From Rhodanobacter sp. Root480 (lineage in GTDB: Bacteria > Pseudomonadota > Gammaproteobacteria > Xanthomonadales > Rhodanobacteraceae): a stretch of 64,000 bases of DNA. Shown here one piece after another: positions 26,724-36,405 of the stretch. The notes beneath the pieces are model-generated. The model was given only the letters and a program-made list of their open reading frames with translations. It did no database searches and had not been told where the DNA came from. Each line of letters starts with the position of its first letter. Within the stretch, counting starts at the first letter, position 1. Where the stretch lies: the NCBI RefSeq assembly GCF_001426645.1, contig NZ_LMEX01000003.1, positions 345,449 to 409,448 on the forward strand, given 5' to 3'. The translations under genes were made by a program, and so were the position numbers.

Positions 26724-26999
26724 TTACCGCGACATGCTTTCGTGCAGCGCCGCGATGCGCTGCGCCCGCGGCAGGCGCTTCCAGGCGATCTCCAGCCGCA
26801 ACGCCTCGCCGTGGCTGGCGACCCAGACCCAACCCAGCATCTGCCTCGGCGGGTTGGAGCGGGTAAAACGCGCGCCCTTGCCGGCGAGGTGCTTTGCGTA
26901 GCGTTGTTCGGGGTCACGGGCGATGCCGGTGTAGACGCGGCCGTCGGCGCATTCCAGCAGGTAGACGGCCCAGGCAGTGGCGCCGGGGTCGTCGTTCAC
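26724..26999 (-). CDS. GIY-YIG domain endonuclease-like protein
   Basis: A 91-residue protein consisting of one GIY-YIG nuclease domain, like the YhbQ/UPF0213 group. AVYLLECADGRVYTGIA (about 11-27) gives the VYLL and YTG versions of GIY and YIG; the catalytic arginine is in PEQRYAKH and the metal-binding glutamate in LRLEIAWKRLP. The start is GTG 26999. It lies 18 bp downstream of the GST gene and is probably co-transcribed with it. Role unknown; related proteins have been linked to DNA repair. Confidence 0.85.
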   Translation of the reverse strand: MNDDPGATAWAVYLLECADGRVYTGIARDPEQRYAKHLAGKGARFTRSNPPRQMLGWVWVASHGEALRLEIAWKRLPRAQRIAALHESMSR

Positions 27000-27017
27000 C
27001 GGTTCAATCCCACCCGA

Positions 27018-27647
27018 TCAGGCCCATTCGACCAGGCCCTCGGTATCGCAGACCTGCTTCCATGACGGGCGTGCCTTGAGACGCGTGGCCAGGGCGGCCA
27101 ATTGCGGCCATTCCGTCGCCGGCTTCGGCATGTTGCGCGACCAGCGCATCAGCATCAGCGCATACAGGTCGACCAAGCCGAAGGTGTCGCCGAGCATGTA
27201 CGGGCCGTGTGCGGCGAGGTGGGCATCGATCTTCGTCCAGCACTTTTCGATGCCGGCGCGCGCCGCCTGCCCGATCGTGTCGGCGCCTTCGGGCAAGTGG
27301 TCGCCGGGATAGAACCACTGGCGGAACAGCGGCTGCAGATTGTTGGCGAGGTACAGCATCCATTGCAGGTAATCCGCGCGCCCGGCGCTGCCAGCCGCCG
27401 GGGCCAGCGCGGCTTCGGGATGGCGTTCGGTCAGCAGCATCGCCAGCGCCGCCGCTTCGCTGTGCGGCACGCCGTCGATCATCAGCGTCGGCACCACGCC
27501 ATTCGGGTTGATCGTCAGATACGCCGCACTGCGCTGCTCGCCCTTGTCGAGGTCAATGCGCTTGAGCTCGTGCGGCGCGCCGATTTCCAGCAGCGCCAGG
27601 TGCACCAGCAGGTTGGCCGAGCCGGGGGCGTAGTAGAGCGTGTACAT
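27018..27647 (-). CDS. Glutathione S-transferase family protein
   Basis: A 209-residue cytosolic GST. The thioredoxin-like N-terminal domain (1-77) contains YYAPGSANLLVHLALLE, INPNGVVPTL with the cis-proline, and HSEAAAL (glutathione-binding Ser/Glu). The all-helical C-terminal domain (about 88-205) has the GDTFGLVDLYALML capping box. The active site reads Y-APGS, like the beta class lacking a catalytic cysteine. It is the upstream gene of a two-gene unit with the GIY-YIG protein. Substrate unknown. Confidence 0.88.
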   Translation of the reverse strand: MYTLYYAPGSANLLVHLALLEIGAPHELKRIDLDKGEQRSAAYLTINPNGVVPTLMIDGVPHSEAAALAMLLTERHPEAALAPAAGSAGRADYLQWMLYLANNLQPLFRQWFYPGDHLPEGADTIGQAARAGIEKCWTKIDAHLAAHGPYMLGDTFGLVDLYALMLMRWSRNMPKPATEWPQLAALATRLKARPSWKQVCDTEGLVEWA

Positions 27648-27685
27648 GGGGTGTGTCCGTGGATGGGGTCAGTGGATGATACGGC

Positions 27686-27827
27686 CAAGAGCAGCCCCCA
27701 TTCGCCCTGTCGCTTCCTTCCCCCGTTGCACGGGGGAAGGAAGCGACAGGACTCCTCGAATCAGCAAGCTCCCTTCCCCCGCTTGCGGGGGAAGGTGCCC
27801 GACAGGGCGGATGAGGGCCGCTTTTGC
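27686..27827. repeat. Two inverted copies of a CCTTCCCCC palindromic repeat
   Basis: Copy one (about 27687-27745) begins CAAGAGCAGCCCCCATTCGC and holds CCTTCCCCCGTTGCACGGGGGAAGG. Copy two (about 27767-27827) is inverted, running from GCTCCCTTCCCCCGC through GGGCGGATGAGGGCCGCTTTTG. Both share the CGCCCTGTCG/CGACAGGGCG arm. The end motifs CAAGAGC and GCTTTTG are those of the repeats around the DUF559 gene. They fill the 194-bp gap between uup and the GST gene. Confidence 0.75.
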
Positions 27828-27841
27828 GCCGTCCCCGCGAA

Positions 27842-29704
<1,863 letters not shown>

Positions 29705-29898
29705 CCGCCCATTGTAGCGGTTACGGCTCTGAACGCCGCCGCGCGAAGGTTCGCGATGGTGAAAGAAATTGGCGGTATTCCCTGAAGGGCGCACCGGGCC
29801 GGCGCCCCCGGGAGCGGCCGCGGACACGGGTCGAAAAGGCGGGCCATACGGCCCCGGCTTCAGGCGTCTATACTGATTGGCCAACACGGGGGTGGGGG

Positions 29899-32805
29899 AT
29901 GACCAGGCAACTGACGGATCGCTATCGCGAGGCGAAGCTTATCGCCATGGCGGCGATCGAGCTTGGCATGGATGCGCGCGAGGAAATGATCGCGTCGGCG
30001 GTGGCCGGCGACGAGGAGCTCGGCCGCGAAGTGCGCTGGATGATCGGCGCGATAGAGAGCAGCCACACCGCGCCGATGCCCGGCGACCAGATGCAGACGG
30101 CCGACCTCAGCGGCCACGATGCGCAGGCCTCGGCGCCCCGGCATTACCGCTTGCTGCGCCGGCTGGGTGAAGGCGGCATGGGCACGGTCTACCTGGCCGA
30201 GCGCACCGACGGTGATTTCGTGCAGCAGGTGGCGCTGAAATTCCTGCAGGCGTCGGCGGAAGGCTCGCCGGTGCTGCTGGAGCGCTTCACCCGCGAGCGG
30301 CAGGTGCTGGCGCGACTGGAGCATCCGGGCATTGCGCACCTGCTCGATGGCGGCGTGCTGACCGACGGCAAACCGTTCCTGGCGATGGAGTACGTCGAGG
30401 GCGAGCGCATCGATGCCTGGTGCGAACACCATGGGGCCGACCTGCGCGAGCGCGTGTTGCTGTTCCTGAAGGTGTGCGCGGCGGTGGAGTACGCCCATCG
30501 CAACCTCATCATCCATCGCGACATCAAGCCGGCGAATATCCTGGTAACGGAATATGGCGAGCCGAAGCTGCTGGATTTCGGCATTGCGCGAATCATCGAC
30601 GAACACGTTGACGTTGCCGCCACCGCCACCGGCGCCCAGGCGCTGACCCTGGCCTATGCCAGCCCGGAACAGATCGAACGCCAGCCGCTGACCACCGCCG
30701 CGGACGTCTATTCGCTGGGCGTGGTGCTTTACCAGCTGGTGTCCGGGCGGCGGCCGTTCCAGCATCTGGTGACGCCGCACCTGTTGACCAACGCCATCAT
30801 CGGCGGTGTCGTGGTGGCGCCAAGCCGCGTCGCGAAGGCGGCGGCAAGAGAGATCGGCGGCGAGAAAACCCCCGGGTTTTCGGTGCCTGCCGATATCGAT
30901 GCGATCGTGCTGAAATCGCTGCGTCGGCACGCGGCCGAACGCTACGCCACCGTCGGCGAACTGGTGGCGGACCTGCGGCGTTTCCTGGCGCGCCACCCGG
31001 TGCACGCGCGGCGCGGCGTGCGGCTGTATCGCGTACGCCGCTTCGTGCAGCGCAACCGCTGGCCGCTGGCGGCCGCGTCGGTGCTGCTGGTCGCGGTGCT
31101 GTCCGGCCTGGGTTCATCGCTGTATGCGCTAGGCCAGGCGCGCACCCAGCAACAGCTGGCCGAACACCGGCAGCAGCAACTGGAGCGCATCGTGCACTTT
31201 CAGCAGTCGATGTTCGACAGCGTGGATATCGACGCGATGGGTCATGCGATCAAGCGTGATCAGGAGCGGCAGTTGACCGCCATGCTCTCGACCGGCAAGG
31301 ACGGGCCGGTGCCGGACAAGGGCGCGGTCGAGGAATTGCAGCGCGCCTTCGCCGGCATCTCGGCCACCGACACCGCCCGCAACGTGCTCGATACCTACGT
31401 GGTGACGCACGCGCTGGACAGCCTGGACGCGGCGTTTGCCGATGCACCGACCCTCGCCGCCGACATGCGTCAATCCCTGGCCCGCGTGCTGGTGAACATC
31501 GGCAGTTACCCGCATGCCGTCACCGAGTTGCGCAAGGTGCTGTCGACCCGCGATCAGGGCGCCCCCGCCGATGACCAGGCGCGGCTTTCGACGCAGATCG
31601 ACCTGGCGCAGGCCCTGTATCGCAAGGGTGACCTGGATGCCGCGGCGGAACTGTTCGGGCAATCGGGCCGGGAATCGTCCTCGCTGCCGGTGGCCGCGCC
31701 GTTGCGCGTTGCCGCTGAAGCCGGGCGCGGTCGGGTGCTGGCGGCGCAAGGCCACCTGCAGCAGGCGCTGGTGCTGCAGCAGAAGCTGTATGAGCAACTG
31801 CAGCCGCTGTTGCCGGCCACCGACACCGGCGTGATGGAACTGCGGCAGGATCTGGTGAGCACCCTGATCGGCCTGGGCATGCGCGACGAAGCGCGCAAGC
31901 AGGCCGAGGCGTTGGTGGCGCTGGACCGCGGCAAGCTGGGCGCGGAGCACCCCGAAACACTCAGGGCCATGGTGGTGCTGGCCAAGCTGCTGCACTACCG
32001 CCACGAGTACGAGAAGTCACTGGCGCTGGCGCGCGAAGTGGCGAACATCCGCGAACGCAAGCTGGGCGCGGATCACCCCGAGACGTTGCGCGCGCAGAAC
32101 ATGGTGGCCACCGACGAGGTCTACCTGGCGCAGGACCCGGTCGCGTTCAAGCAGGCGCATGTGCTGCTTGACCGGGTGTTGGCCACGCGCGAACGATTGC
32201 TTGGCCCGGACCATCCAGACACGATGTCGTCGCGTACCGTGATGGTGCGACTGCTGTCCAAGCAGGGCCATTTTTCAGACGACCCCGCCGTCGCGCAGGC
32301 GTATTTCGCGCAGGCCATCAAGCAGGAACGCGGGATTCTGGCGTCGCACGAACGCGTCTTGGGACCGGATCATCCCCATACGCTGATGGCTCACGGAAGT
32401 CTCGCCAGCCTCCTGAGTGCCGCCGGACAGTACCGGGAGGCGCTGGCCGAGGCCGAGCTCACACTGGCGGGGCAACGCCGCGTGCTGGGTGAAAAGCATC
32501 CGATTGTCTTCAGCACGCTGACCCTGATCGGCGACATCAACAGCGACGCCGGCAACTGGAAGGCGGCGCGCGTGGCCTATCAGCAGGCGCTGAACGGTCG
32601 CGAAAAGCTTCTTGGCCTGCTTGATGCGCACACGATCGAAAGTGCCACGCGGCTGCATGACGCCCTCGACGAGTTGCGTGACGGCCGCGCCGCCAACGAT
32701 ATCCGTCGCCGTTACCTGGACCCCGTCATCGCCTTGAACCCGGCCGACCTCAACGCCAGCATGCGTGGCGTGCGCGAACAGGCCATTCGCACGCTGACGC
32801 CTTGA
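29899..32805 (+). CDS. Hanks-type Ser/Thr protein kinase with C-terminal TPR-like repeats
   Basis: A 968-residue membrane kinase. A helical N-terminal 75 residues precede the kinase domain (about 82-360): P-loop LGEGGMGTVYLA, VALKFL lysine, catalytic IHRDIKPANI (about 204-213), DFGIAR (about 225) and SPEQ. One membrane segment follows (about 385-410). The remaining 550 residues hold repeats in the style of tetratricopeptide/Kinesin-light-chain repeats, marked by LG(A/P)DHP(E/D/H)T at least five times between about 680 and 900. It is preceded by TATACT (29868-29873). Usually such kinases follow an ECF sigma gene; none is here. Targets unknown. Confidence 0.92.
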   Translation: MTRQLTDRYREAKLIAMAAIELGMDAREEMIASAVAGDEELGREVRWMIGAIESSHTAPMPGDQMQTADLSGHDAQASAPRHYRLLRRLGEGGMGTVYLAERTDGDFVQQVALKFLQASAEGSPVLLERFTRERQVLARLEHPGIAHLLDGGVLTDGKPFLAMEYVEGERIDAWCEHHGADLRERVLLFLKVCAAVEYAHRNLIIHRDIKPANILVTEYGEPKLLDFGIARIIDEHVDVAATATGAQALTLAYASPEQIERQPLTTAADVYSLGVVLYQLVSGRRPFQHLVTPHLLTNAIIGGVVVAPSRVAKAAAREIGGEKTPGFSVPADIDAIVLKSLRRHAAERYATVGELVADLRRFLARHPVHARRGVRLYRVRRFVQRNRWPLAAASVLLVAVLSGLGSSLYALGQARTQQQLAEHRQQQLERIVHFQQSMFDSVDIDAMGHAIKRDQERQLTAMLSTGKDGPVPDKGAVEELQRAFAGISATDTARNVLDTYVVTHALDSLDAAFADAPTLAADMRQSLARVLVNIGSYPHAVTELRKVLSTRDQGAPADDQARLSTQIDLAQALYRKGDLDAAAELFGQSGRESSSLPVAAPLRVAAEAGRGRVLAAQGHLQQALVLQQKLYEQLQPLLPATDTGVMELRQDLVSTLIGLGMRDEARKQAEALVALDRGKLGAEHPETLRAMVVLAKLLHYRHEYEKSLALAREVANIRERKLGADHPETLRAQNMVATDEVYLAQDPVAFKQAHVLLDRVLATRERLLGPDHPDTMSSRTVMVRLLSKQGHFSDDPAVAQAYFAQAIKQERGILASHERVLGPDHPHTLMAHGSLASLLSAAGQYREALAEAELTLAGQRRVLGEKHPIVFSTLTLIGDINSDAGNWKAARVAYQQALNGREKLLGLLDAHTIESATRLHDALDELRDGRAANDIRRRYLDPVIALNPADLNASMRGVREQAIRTLTP

Positions 32806-32835
32806 GGTTTGAAGGGCGGCGGCTGGCGGAAAGAT

Positions 32836-32880
32836 CAAAAGCTGACCCCTCCCCGGCCATTCCGTGCGAGCGGGGGAGGC
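32836..32880 (-). repeat. Single degenerate CCCTCCCC repeat
   Basis: CAAAAGCTGACCCCTCCCCG followed by GCGAGCGGGGGAGGCG has the inner end AAAAGC and the outer end GGAGGC of the DUF559-associated repeat family, but is a lone copy. Confidence 0.55.
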
Positions 32881-32910
32881 GATGGGCAGCTTCCGCCGTC
32901 GTGAAACGCG

Positions 32911-32937
32911 AAAGGCCCCGCATGTGCGGGGCCTTTT
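32911..32937. terminator. Bidirectional intrinsic terminator between kinase and metK
   Basis: GGCCCCGCA (32914-32922) and TGCGGGGCC (32925-32933) form a 9-bp stem, flanked by AAA on the left and TTTT on the right. It serves convergent transcripts from the kinase gene and metK. Confidence 0.9.
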
Positions 32938-32963
32938 GTCGAAGCGGCAAATCTGCGGGGCGC

Positions 32964-34163
32964 TTACTTCAGCTTCGCGTCCTTGCGCAGCGCCTCGGCG
33001 CGGTCGGTCTTTTCCCACGAGAACGAGGTGAACTTGTTGCCGTTGGCGTCGGTCAGCTCCTGCGGCGTGCGGCCGAAGTGGCCGTAGCTGGCGGTCTGCT
33101 GGTACATCGGGTGGATCAGGTCGAGCATCTTCAGGATGCCGAACGGGCGCAGGTCGAAGTGCTTGCGGATCAGCTTTTCGATCTGCTCGTCGCTGATCTT
33201 GCCGGTGCCGAAGGTGGTGACCGAGATCGAGGTGGGATGCGCCACGCCGATCGCGTAGCTCACCTGCACTTCGCAACGGTCGGCGATGCCGGCGGCCACG
33301 ATGTTCTTGGCCACGTAGCGCGCGGCGTAGGCGGCCGAGCGGTCGACCTTGGACGGATCCTTGCCCGAGAACGCGCCGCCACCGTGACGGGCCCAGCCGC
33401 CGTAGGTGTCGACGATGATCTTGCGGCCGGTCAGGCCGCAGTCGCCCACCGGTCCGCCGATGACGAACTTGCCGGTCGGGTTGATGTGGAACTTGGTGCC
33501 CTTGTGCAGCCACTTCTCCGGCAGCACCGGCTTCAGGATCAGCTCGCGCACGCCTTCGATCAGGTCTTTCTGCTTCACGCCCGGATCGTGCTGGGTGGAC
33601 AGCACCACCGCGTCGATCGCCACCGCCACGCCGTTCTCGTAGCGCAGCGTGACCTGGCTCTTGGCGTCCGGGCGCAGCCACGGCAGCGGCGAGTTCTTCT
33701 TCTTGCGCACCTTGGCCTGTTGCTCGACCAGGCGGTGCGAGAAGTGGATGGCGGCGGGCATGAAGGTTTTGGTTTCGTTGGTGGCGTAGCCGAACATCAG
33801 GCCCTGGTCGCCGGCGCCCTGGTCTTCCGGATTCTTGCGGTCCACGCCCTGGTTGATGTCGGGCGACTGCTTGCCGATCAGGTTCAGCACGCCGCAGGTG
33901 GCGCCGTCGAAACCGACGTCGGACGAGTCGTAGCCGATGTCCAGGATCACCTTGCGGGTCAGCGCCTCCAGGTCGATCCAGGCGTTGGTGGTGACTTCGC
34001 CGGCGACGATCGCCACGCCGGTCTTGACCATGGTTTCGCAGGCGACGCGGGCACGCGGGTCCTGCGCGATGATGGCGTCGAGCACGGCATCGGAGATCTG
34101 GTCGGCGACCTTGTCCGGATGGCCTTCGGAGACCGATTCGGAGGTGAACAGGTAGTTGGACAT
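32964..34163 (-). CDS. metK: S-adenosylmethionine synthetase
   Basis: A 399-residue cytosolic enzyme that joins methionine and ATP to [17 protein letters not shown] (about 10-23) with the catalytic His, [12 protein letters not shown] (about 120-131), [20 protein letters not shown] and [16 protein letters not shown] are the diagnostic motifs. Length is normal for bacteria (384-400). No SAM-family riboswitch is evident in the about 180-bp upstream gap (34164-34344), which holds an AT-rich run before the start. With ahcY and metF it supplies the methyl cycle. Confidence 0.96.
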   Translation of the reverse strand: MSNYLFTSESVSEGHPDKVADQISDAVLDAIIAQDPRARVACETMVKTGVAIVAGEVTTNAWIDLEALTRKVILDIGYDSSDVGFDGATCGVLNLIGKQSPDINQGVDRKNPEDQGAGDQGLMFGYATNETKTFMPAAIHFSHRLVEQQAKVRKKKNSPLPWLRPDAKSQVTLRYENGVAVAIDAVVLSTQHDPGVKQKDLIEGVRELILKPVLPEKWLHKGTKFHINPTGKFVIGGPVGDCGLTGRKIIVDTYGGWARHGGGAFSGKDPSKVDRSAAYAARYVAKNIVAAGIADRCEVQVSYAIGVAHPTSISVTTFGTGKISDEQIEKLIRKHFDLRPFGILKMLDLIHPMYQQTASYGHFGRTPQELTDANGNKFTSFSWEKTDRAEALRKDAKLK

Positions 34164-34344
34164 CGCGGCTATATCCCTTTGTACGGATAGAAAGATAAAG
34201 AAAGGCGCGATGATACAACGCCATCCCCGGTTTTGCAGCCTCGCGCAAGCACGTCGTGGGCGGAATTCCAGCCGCGTTCAGCCGCCCGCCGCGTCGCCAG
34301 CCAGCGGCGCGGTGCGGCAAGTCGGCCCACCGCGGGCCGGACCC

Positions 34345-36237
34345 TCACAACCCGACGGCGGCGGCCTGCGGCGGCGCCGGTGCGACATCGTGGGCAACGC
34401 CGCCGATCGGCGCGAGGACTTTCGGCAGCAGGCTGTCGAGCGTGCCGTTCATGCGCAGCTGGTCGATGCTGGACATGGCCTGGTCCAGCTTGCGCTGCTC
34501 GGTGCCCTCCGTCGGCGGCGGTGCGCCGGGCGCCTCGGTGAGCGCCGCCAGTTCCGGGCCTACCAATTGGGTCAGTGCGAAGTACGCGTCGTCGTGGATG
34601 CCCACCTGTTCCAGCAGCACGCCGGGCAGCAGCCAGGAGGCGGTGTCCAGGTGCACCGGCTTGATCGGATGCTTCGGTTCGACCAGCAGCCAGGTGCCGG
34701 CCTGGCTCAGCATGTCCTTGCCGTCGACGAAGCCGGCGATTTGGTAGCTGTTGCTGAGCGCCGGCAGGTGGTCGCCGTAGAACAGCACCAGGCTCGGGCG
34801 TCGGCGCGCGGCCAGCTGTTTCACCAGCCGGCCCAGCTCGGCGTCGGCGTGGCCGATGTGATAGAGGTAGGTCTGCAGCTCCAGCTTGTCGCGCCCTTCG
34901 ATGCCTTCCGGCACGGCGATGGCGTCGCGCTCGGCGGTGTGGGCGGGCTCGATGTCGTAGGGTCCGTGCGCTTCGATGCTGATGGCGAAGATGAACTGCG
35001 GCGGGCCGCTGTCTTTCAGCTGGCGCAGGATTTCGTCGGTCATGGCGGCGTCGGCCATGTACTTGCCATCCAGCGGCGCATCGGCGGGGAACGACGCCTG
35101 CGACACGAAACGGTCGAAGCCCAGCGCCTTGAACGCCGCGCTGCGGTTCCAGAACGCGGGGTCGTTGCCGTGCAGCGCGATGGTGTCGTAGCCATGCTGG
35201 TTCAGCACGCGAACCAGGCTGGGCACGGTGGCGTGGCTCAGCTGCAGATAGGGAAACTGCAGGTTGTCGAAATAGCGCAACGACAGACCGGTCAGCATCT
35301 CGAACTCGGTGCGGATGGTGCCACCGCCGAAGGTCGGCACATGCAGCTGGCCGCTGGTCCCCCGACGCGCCAGCCGGCGCAGGTTGGGGGTGAAGTGGCT
35401 GTGCTCGTAGCCCTTCATGATGGTCGGGTCGAAGAACGATTCGCTCTGCACCACCACGATGTCGGGCAGCTCCGCGCTGCCCGCCGAGGGCAGCAGCAGG
35501 CGCTGGCGCAGCGGGTGGTCGTAATCGGCGATCAGTTGCCTGGCCAGGGCGAGGTCGGGCTTCTTCTTGCCGTGGCCGTAATGCAGGTCGAACATGATCA
35601 GCCCGCTGATCAACCCCGAGTGGTTGGCGGTGGACATCGCCGACCACGGCTCCAGCCACAGCACGCGTCCGTTGTAGAGCCGCTCCCAGGTGGTGACGCC
35701 CAGCAGCAGGCTCAGCAGCGCTGCCGCCAGCACACTGCCGGCGACAAGGCGCTTGCCGCCCGTGCGTTGCGGCAGCAGCGGCGGCTCGTAGCGCCACATC
35801 GCGACCACCAGCGCCAGCCCGGCCAGCAAGCCCAGGTACGGCCACGGGCTGTGCGGCAGGTAGCCGGACAGCAGGTGCATGCCGCCCTTGCGCAACTGGC
35901 CCACCATCTGGAAATCGGCCGGCAGCAGCGGCGTGCCCAGGTTCGCCACCTTCAGCGTGTTGACCCCGTAGACCACGCCTTCGAACAGCAGCACCAGGCC
36001 GAACGACAGCAGCAGCCGGCGGGTGAGCAGCAACAGCACGCCCGCCAGCAGCAGGCCGGGGAGGGCATTGGCGAACGGGAAGCGGGCCTGGTCCAGCAGG
36101 CGCTTCGGCACCACGCCGACGCCGCCGTCGATCAGCCCGGTCAGCAGCACGAAACCGAACACCACGGCCAGCAGCGCAAGCGTGCGCCAAACCGGGGCAT
36201 GCCAGCGGTGCGGGAGGCGGGTGGGTTTCAACGACAT
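34345..36237 (-). CDS. LTA synthase (LtaS)-family sulfatase-fold membrane protein
   Basis: A 630-residue inner-membrane enzyme with about five N-terminal membrane segments (1-200) and a periplasmic sulfatase domain (about 250-550). The metal site starts at VVVQSESFFDP; the catalytic threonine is in FGGGTIRTEFEML; FYGDHLP holds the distal Asp-His pair. Such enzymes move glycerol phosphate from phosphatidylglycerol. In Gram-positives they make lipoteichoic acid; Gram-negative homologues such as OpgB decorate periplasmic glucans. The lipoteichoic product is not expected here, so the acceptor is unknown. No glucan synthesis genes (opgGH) lie in the window. Confidence 0.85.
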   Translation of the reverse strand: MSLKPTRLPHRWHAPVWRTLALLAVVFGFVLLTGLIDGGVGVVPKRLLDQARFPFANALPGLLLAGVLLLLTRRLLLSFGLVLLFEGVVYGVNTLKVANLGTPLLPADFQMVGQLRKGGMHLLSGYLPHSPWPYLGLLAGLALVVAMWRYEPPLLPQRTGGKRLVAGSVLAAALLSLLLGVTTWERLYNGRVLWLEPWSAMSTANHSGLISGLIMFDLHYGHGKKKPDLALARQLIADYDHPLRQRLLLPSAGSAELPDIVVVQSESFFDPTIMKGYEHSHFTPNLRRLARRGTSGQLHVPTFGGGTIRTEFEMLTGLSLRYFDNLQFPYLQLSHATVPSLVRVLNQHGYDTIALHGNDPAFWNRSAAFKALGFDRFVSQASFPADAPLDGKYMADAAMTDEILRQLKDSGPPQFIFAISIEAHGPYDIEPAHTAERDAIAVPEGIEGRDKLELQTYLYHIGHADAELGRLVKQLAARRRPSLVLFYGDHLPALSNSYQIAGFVDGKDMLSQAGTWLLVEPKHPIKPVHLDTASWLLPGVLLEQVGIHDDAYFALTQLVGPELAALTEAPGAPPPTEGTEQRKLDQAMSSIDQLRMNGTLDSLLPKVLAPIGGVAHDVAPAPPQAAAVGL

Positions 36238-36405
36238 GGCAGTCCTGTTGCTGTCATCGCGGGGCAGCGAATGTAATCAAGCCAACATGAACCGCACGTT
36301 GGTCGGATCGCGCAGTTTCGGCCCTGCACGGGCGCGCTTCAATGGATGGGCCACGTTCGCCCGGAACGGTGTCGGCTGCACGCCGCACTGCGGCACAATG
36401 CGGGC

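Noticed and set aside
26425-26901. 158-codon plus-strand frame across the leader of the TerC gene
   Set aside because: It overlies the manganese riboswitch on the other strand and part of the GIY-YIG gene, and its translation has no recognisable domain.
34164-34344. SAM riboswitch upstream of metK
   Set aside because: The gap lacks the conserved segments of SAM-I, SAM-II or related classes; only an AT-rich stretch is seen.
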